A DNA stretch of 64,000 nt from Marinococcus luteus (GTDB lineage Bacteria; Bacillota; Bacilli; Bacillales; Marinococcaceae). Position numbers and translations under genes: made by a program. The stretch covers positions 868,001-932,000 of the forward strand of contig NZ_FNNC01000001.1 in NCBI RefSeq assembly GCF_900106595.1, read 5' to 3'. Every line of letters starts with the position of its first letter. Position 1 is the first letter of the stretch. Shown one piece after another: positions 60,208 through 64,000 of the stretch. A model generated the notes under the pieces. The model was given only the letters and a program-made list of their open reading frames with translations. It did not search any database and was not told where the DNA came from.

Positions 60208-61212
60208 CTAGTTGTTTGTTGGTTTGTCCGGCCGGTTCAGCGTACGCTTTGGATCGCCTTCCTCCTGTTCGTACGCATCAAGAATCTGCTGCACCAGTGT
60301 ATGCCGTACGACATCCGTGGCCTCCAGATAAACGAATCCAATATGATCGATGTTTTCTAAAATGCGCGCTGCCACCTTCAGACCTGACTGCTGCCCTTTT
60401 GGAAGATCAATCTGGGTGAGATCCCCGTTGACGATCATTTTTGAACCAAAGCCGAGCCGCGTTAAAAACATCTTGATCTGTTCTTTCGTCGTATTCTGGG
60501 CTTCATCGAGAATAACAAAAGCATCGTCGAGCGTCCGGCCTCTCATATACGCGAGGGGGGCTACTTCGATCGTCCCTCTTTCCATTAGCCGCTGTGTATG
60601 CTCCGCACCAAAAATGTTATGCAGTGCGTCATAAAGTGGACGCAGGTATGGGTCCACCTTTTCTTTCAGGTCTCCCGGAAGAAAGCCAAGGCTTTCCCCG
60701 GCCTCCACTGCAGGACGGGTTAATACAATCCGCTTCACCCGCCCCTCCTTTAAAGCATTGATCGCCATTACGACCGCCAGATAGGTTTTCCCCGTGCCTG
60801 CCGGGCCAACGCCAAATATCATGTCTTTACGGCGGATCTGGTCGATATATTCTTTCTGCCCCAAGGTTTTAATCATGACTGGTTTGCCTTCAGCGTTTAC
60901 AGCAATCTGCTCCTGAAATAGATCTTCAAGTTTTTCAAGCTTTCCTTCCTCGGCAAGCTGCGCTGCGTAGACAACGTCCCGTTCTGAGATCCGCACCCGT
61001 TTTTTCAACAGCCTCGCCAAAGCTTCAATCACTTCTTCGACCAGCGCTGCCTGCTTTTCATTTCCTTCTACGATCAGTGAGCCGCCCCGGGTAATAATTG
61101 AAACGCCCAACTTTTCTTCCAGCCGCTCAATGTGCACATCATTCGGACCAAACAGCTGCTGTATGTCATTCATTTCATTCACTTGTAATTCTAACGTTTT
61201 CTTTTCGGTCAA
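60208..61212 (-). CDS. phoH: PhoH-family ATPase
   Basis: A 334-aa cytoplasmic ATPase of the PhoH family. An N-terminal KH-like part is followed by the P-loop domain: GPAGTGKTYLAVVMA (about residues 137-151), RPAVEAGESLGFLPGDL, Walker B FVILDEAQNTT and VNGDLTQIDLP. An RNA-related role with YbeY is suspected from constant linkage. TTG start with AGGAG 11 bases upstream, which is somewhat far. First gene of its operon; the sporulation genes yqfC and yqfD, normally upstream, are absent. Confidence 0.93.
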   Translation of the reverse strand: MTEKKTLELQVNEMNDIQQLFGPNDVHIERLEEKLGVSIITRGGSLIVEGNEKQAALVEEVIEALARLLKKRVRISERDVVYAAQLAEEGKLEKLEDLFQEQIAVNAEGKPVMIKTLGQKEYIDQIRRKDMIFGVGPAGTGKTYLAVVMAINALKEGRVKRIVLTRPAVEAGESLGFLPGDLKEKVDPYLRPLYDALHNIFGAEHTQRLMERGTIEVAPLAYMRGRTLDDAFVILDEAQNTTKEQIKMFLTRLGFGSKMIVNGDLTQIDLPKGQQSGLKVAARILENIDHIGFVYLEATDVVRHTLVQQILDAYEQEEGDPKRTLNRPDKPTNN

Positions 61213-61344
61213 TATAGCTCAGTCTCCTTGAGTATAATATCATATCCTTGCTGTTATCAGTTTTTTCGTTAGTATGCTAACTCCACTCTACCACCGCGCT
61301 GAGGGTGTTGCAAAAAAATAGCAGACATTTTACGCATTTGAAGT

Positions 61345-61374
61345 AAAAAAGAACCTGATCCGAAGATCAGGTTC
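61345..61374 (-). terminator. Terminator of the yqeZ-floA operon
   Basis: GAACCTGATC cgaa GATCAGGTTC, perfect, followed by six T on the reverse strand. It overlaps the stop of the preceding gene. Confidence 0.9.
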
Positions 61375-61999
61375 ACTCATTACTGCTTTTTTTAGCGGCA
61401 CGGTGCGGCACAACTTTTTCACGCGACATTGTTGACTGCCGCCGGTAAGGATAACCGCTGCGCCTCGTGACCGGCGGACTGAGAACCTCTGCCCACACGA
61501 GCCCGTTTGCCGCTTCTTTCTTGTTTATCGACCGCGGATTTCTCCGCGCTCCGCCAATTTCTCCGTCTGACATGACGCTTCCATGTTCAGCGGACTGCCG
61601 GGAAGCACGCTCAAGACGCTGGCTTGCATTTTTCTTTTGCTTTTGAAGCTCTTCACGGCGCTTTTCATATTCTTTTAAAGCACTGCTTTTATTCTGAGGC
61701 TTATCTGCCTCTTCTTTGTACAGCTCTGCCTCTGCTTCCGGCACCCGGCGCGTCGGATGGTTGCCAGGGCTTCCGGAAGGATCATTCTGAGGACGGTTCG
61801 GTGTGTTTTCATTCCGGGCATTTTCAAACTCTTCAAACAGATCCTCGAGTTTTCCGAACGCTCCGCGCCGTTTCGAATCACTGCCGCTGCCCTCCTGCTG
61901 CTGGCCGCTGTCTCCCCGGCCGAGAAATGTAATCAAACCGCCGAAGAGCAGCAGTAAAATCCACAGGTTGTTAAACACTAGTTCAAACAGCTGCTCCAT
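61373..61999 (-). CDS. Unknown membrane-anchored protein in the floA operon
   Basis: A 208-aa protein I do not recognise. One hydrophobic segment (about residues 8-24, LVFNNLWILLLLFGGLITFL) could anchor it to the membrane. The rest is charged and probably largely disordered, with a Lys/Glu/Gln-rich helix (YEKRREELQKQKKNASQRLERAS) that could be coiled coil. It takes the place of yqfB in the yqeZ-floA-yqfB order of B. subtilis but shows no obvious likeness to it. ATG at 61999 follows AGAAGGTGA by 8 bases; GTG at 62011 overlaps that site. It ends at the operon terminator. Confidence 0.75.
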   Translation of the reverse strand: MEQLFELVFNNLWILLLLFGGLITFLGRGDSGQQQEGSGSDSKRRGAFGKLEDLFEEFENARNENTPNRPQNDPSGSPGNHPTRRVPEAEAELYKEEADKPQNKSSALKEYEKRREELQKQKKNASQRLERASRQSAEHGSVMSDGEIGGARRNPRSINKKEAANGLVWAEVLSPPVTRRSGYPYRRQSTMSREKVVPHRAAKKSSNE

Positions 62000-62033
62000 C
62001 GCTTCATTCACCTTCTTCTACGGACAAAGTCCC

Positions 62034-63044
62034 TTATTTATCGGTGTGTGGACGGTTATACGGCCCGTTTTGATCGTCGTCTTTACCGGATTTACTGATC
62101 GATTCACGCATATCCGTATCAGACATTACGTTCTGGATATTCATATAATCCATGACGCCAAGGTTTCCGGAACGCAGGGCTTCCGCCATTGCCATCGGCA
62201 CTTCTGCTTCGGACTCGGTAACTTTCGCACGCATTTCTTCTACGCGTGCCTTCATTTCCTGCTCCTGAGCTACAGCCATGGCACGACGTTCTTCGGCTTT
62301 CGCCTGGGCGATGTTTTTATCTGCTTCCGCCTGGTCTGTCTGCAGTTCTGCACCAATGTTTTTGCCAATGTCAATATCGGCTATATCAATGGATAAAATC
62401 TCAAAAGCCGTACCTGAATCCAGGCCTTTGGAAAGAACCGTCTGCGAGATGCTGTCCGGGTTTTCCAATACTTTTTTATGATTCTGGGAAGAACCGATCG
62501 TCGAAACAATGCCTTCACCAACACGGGCGATAACGGTATCTTCACCGGCACCCCCGACCAGGCGGTCTATGTTTGCCCGGACGGTGATTCTTGCTTTTGC
62601 TTTCACTTCAATACCGTCCATTGCGACACCGGCAATAAACGGTGTTTCAATAACTTTCGGGTTAACACTCATCTGTACAGCTTCCAACACGTCACGGCCG
62701 GCAAGGTCGATGGCGGCACAACGCTCAAATGTAAGTTCAATATTTGCACGCTGGGCAGCGATTAGTGCATTAACCACCCGGTCCACGTTACCGCCGGCCA
62801 GATAGTGGCCTTCAAGCTTGTTCAGTTCAATATCGAGGCCAGCTTTTTCTGCTTTGATCATCGGGTTTACTACTCTCGACGGAATAACCCTCCGGAGCCG
62901 CATACCGACCAACTGGAAAATACCTACTTTCACCCCTGCTGCAAGCGCCGAAATCCAAAGCGCAACCGGAACAAAAGTGAATAAAATGACGAGCGCTATT
63001 AAAATAATAGCTAATACAATAACGAGACCTATATCAATTCCCAT
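62034..63044 (-). CDS. floA: Flotillin-like protein FloA (YqfA)
   Basis: A 336-aa SPFH-domain scaffold that organises functional membrane microdomains. An N-terminal membrane hairpin (about 5-45: [25 protein letters not shown]), the SPFH core ([41 protein letters not shown]) and a Glu/Ala-rich coiled-coil C-terminus ([27 protein letters not shown]) are present. It begins one base after the nfeD (yqeZ) stop, so the pair is translationally coupled. Length is standard. Confidence 0.95.
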   Translation of the reverse strand: MGIDIGLVIVLAIILIALVILFTFVPVALWISALAAGVKVGIFQLVGMRLRRVIPSRVVNPMIKAEKAGLDIELNKLEGHYLAGGNVDRVVNALIAAQRANIELTFERCAAIDLAGRDVLEAVQMSVNPKVIETPFIAGVAMDGIEVKAKARITVRANIDRLVGGAGEDTVIARVGEGIVSTIGSSQNHKKVLENPDSISQTVLSKGLDSGTAFEILSIDIADIDIGKNIGAELQTDQAEADKNIAQAKAEERRAMAVAQEQEMKARVEEMRAKVTESEAEVPMAMAEALRSGNLGVMDYMNIQNVMSDTDMRESISKSGKDDDQNGPYNRPHTDK

Positions 63045-63045
63045 G

Positions 63046-64000
63046 TCATGATTCCCTTCTTTCTTTGTTAGAATATGGCTTTACTACAACACGCGTGCCT
63101 TCTACACGCACTACCTGCACAGCGTCTCCGCGGTCGAGATAGCGGCCGTCTGAAACAACATCAATTTTTTCCCCATCAATATCTACTGCACCGGTCGGAT
63201 GCAGCGGGGTTAATGCCGTTCCTTCTTTGCCTAATAAGTCTGTTCTGCCTTCATTTGACACATATCCTTCCTTCGAAGAAAAAGTATCCTGCAGCACCAG
63301 CTTTTTCATCGGCCCCCGTTTTCCGAAACCAACCACCATGACTACTGCTGCAATGATGGCGGCTACCGCTGCCAGGACGACGGAAATCGCCATGACGGAA
63401 ACAGAAAACGACGACATAAACAGGCTGCCAACGACTGCCCCTATACCTAATATACCAAAAATTCCAAAACCAGGAACAAAGAATTCTATCAGCAGTAATA
63501 TCAGGCCGACTCCAAACAGCAGCAGTCCTTCAAAACCAGCAAACCCGGCAATCATATGACCGAAAAAGAAAAGTCCTAAAGATGCGAGACCGATGCCTCC
63601 GAAAATACCAAATCCCGGTGAAAATACTTCAAGTATTAGGCCGATCATACCGACGCTCAATAAAATCGGAATCACATAGGGGCTGGTTACCCATCTTGCG
63701 AGCTGCTCGGCTGCGCTGATATCTGCTTCTTCCACTGCAGCATCGCCCAGATTCATCTGGCTGAGAAGATCATCTCTACTGTCGGCAATGTATTCTGCAT
63801 AGCCCACTTCATCAGAAGCTGCTTCCGACGCCGTAAGCGTTAACAGTTCACCTTCTCCGGCACGATAATCCGGCAGATCAACTCCAGGATCAGCCATCGC
63901 TTCTGCATACACTGGATCTCTGTCATTTGATTCAGCTGCATTGACCATATTAGACACCCATGCCGACTGAGCCTTGTCGGATGCTGCATTACCGGATCCG
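63046..64000 (-). CDS. yqeZ: Long-form NfeD membrane protein (YqeZ), N-terminus outside window
   Basis: A partial protein; the frame continues in from the right edge ([15 protein letters not shown] before the internal Met). What is visible is the end of the ClpP-like serine protease domain ([38 protein letters not shown]), then about five membrane helices and the C-terminal NfeD OB fold ([26 protein letters not shown]). It partners FloA. Residues upstream, including the protease catalytic centre, are not in the window. Confidence 0.93.
   Translation of the reverse strand, partial: GSGNAASDKAQSAWVSNMVNAAESNDRDPVYAEAMADPGVDLPDYRAGEGELLTLTASEAASDEVGYAEYIADSRDDLLSQMNLGDAAVEEADISAAEQLARWVTSPYVIPILLSVGMIGLILEVFSPGFGIFGGIGLASLGLFFFGHMIAGFAGFEGLLLFGVGLILLLIEFFVPGFGIFGILGIGAVVGSLFMSSFSVSVMAISVVLAAVAAIIAAVVMVVGFGKRGPMKKLVLQDTFSSKEGYVSNEGRTDLLGKEGTALTPLHPTGAVDIDGEKIDVVSDGRYLDRGDAVQVVRVEGTRVVVKPYSNKERRES

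Noticed and set aside
1-64000. CRISPR arrays, insertion sequences, rRNA genes
   Set aside because: No regularly spaced direct repeats, transposase-like proteins or rRNA sequence were found on reading through both strands.

Overview
This window is a chromosomal segment of a low-to-mid-GC Firmicute of the family Bacillaceae. Gene content and order follow the Bacillus subtilis yqh-yqg-yqf region closely: gcvT, yqgX, comG operon, yqgV, glcK, yqgQ, yqgP, yqgN, rpmG, pbpA, sodA, yqgC, ispG, zur, nfo, cshB, ispH, yqfO, trmK, sigA, dnaG, yqxD, yqfL, ccpN, glyS, glyQ, recO, era, cdd, dgkA, ybeY, phoH, floA, yqeZ. Many proteins are strongly acidic (CapA-like lipoprotein, PbpA tail, YpuA), which suggests a halophilic or haloalkaliphilic member. 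The sporulation genes yqfC and yqfD are missing from the phoH-floA junction where spore formers carry them, which fits a non-sporulating lineage.

Region by region. 1-1.3 kb: start of gcvT (reverse) behind a tandem glycine riboswitch, then a YqgX-type metallo-hydrolase. 1.3-11.4 kb: accessory genes (CapA-like lipoprotein, YdjM-like membrane protein, MetE-like methyltransferase, DUF2513 protein, a secreted 3D-domain wall protein, cyanase, GT8 glycosyltransferase, double MpsC-domain protein, YuiF-type antiporter, GNAT acetyltransferase). 11.5-15.1 kb: cysJ-cysI sulfite reductase. 15.4-19.5 kb: the complete comGA-GG competence pilus operon, with an extra 50-codon gene between comGB and comGC. 19.5-26.7 kb: a reverse-strand run from aspartase through glcK, rhomboid protease and folate cyclo-ligase to rpmG. 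26.9-34.8 kb: PbpA, SodA, a five-tRNA array, YqgC, a Na/phosphate symporter, a solo NfeD protein and YpuA. 35.1-46.9 kb: ispG, the zinc-uptake/Zur cluster, ppx-ppk polyphosphate genes, nfo, cshB and ispH. 46.9-64 kb: reverse-strand housekeeping operons (yqfO-trmK; glyQS-ccpN-yqfL-yqxD-dnaG-sigA behind a T-box; phoH-ybeY-dgkA-cdd-era-recO; yqeZ-floA-unknown).

Functional links: glycine is sensed twice, as free glycine upstream of gcvT and as uncharged tRNA-Gly upstream of glyQS. CcpN and YqfL (gluconeogenesis repressor and its modulator) sit together. Both late MEP-pathway enzymes (IspG, IspH) are present. Zinc uptake is encoded with its regulator, but no substrate-binding protein is encoded beside it.

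No CRISPR array, rRNA operon, intact prophage or insertion sequence was found. The most unusual points are an in-frame DUF1385-YqgV fusion that keeps an internal ribosome binding site, the extra small gene inside comG, and a ccpN frame with no ATG, GTG or TTG start that preserves its DNA-binding domain.
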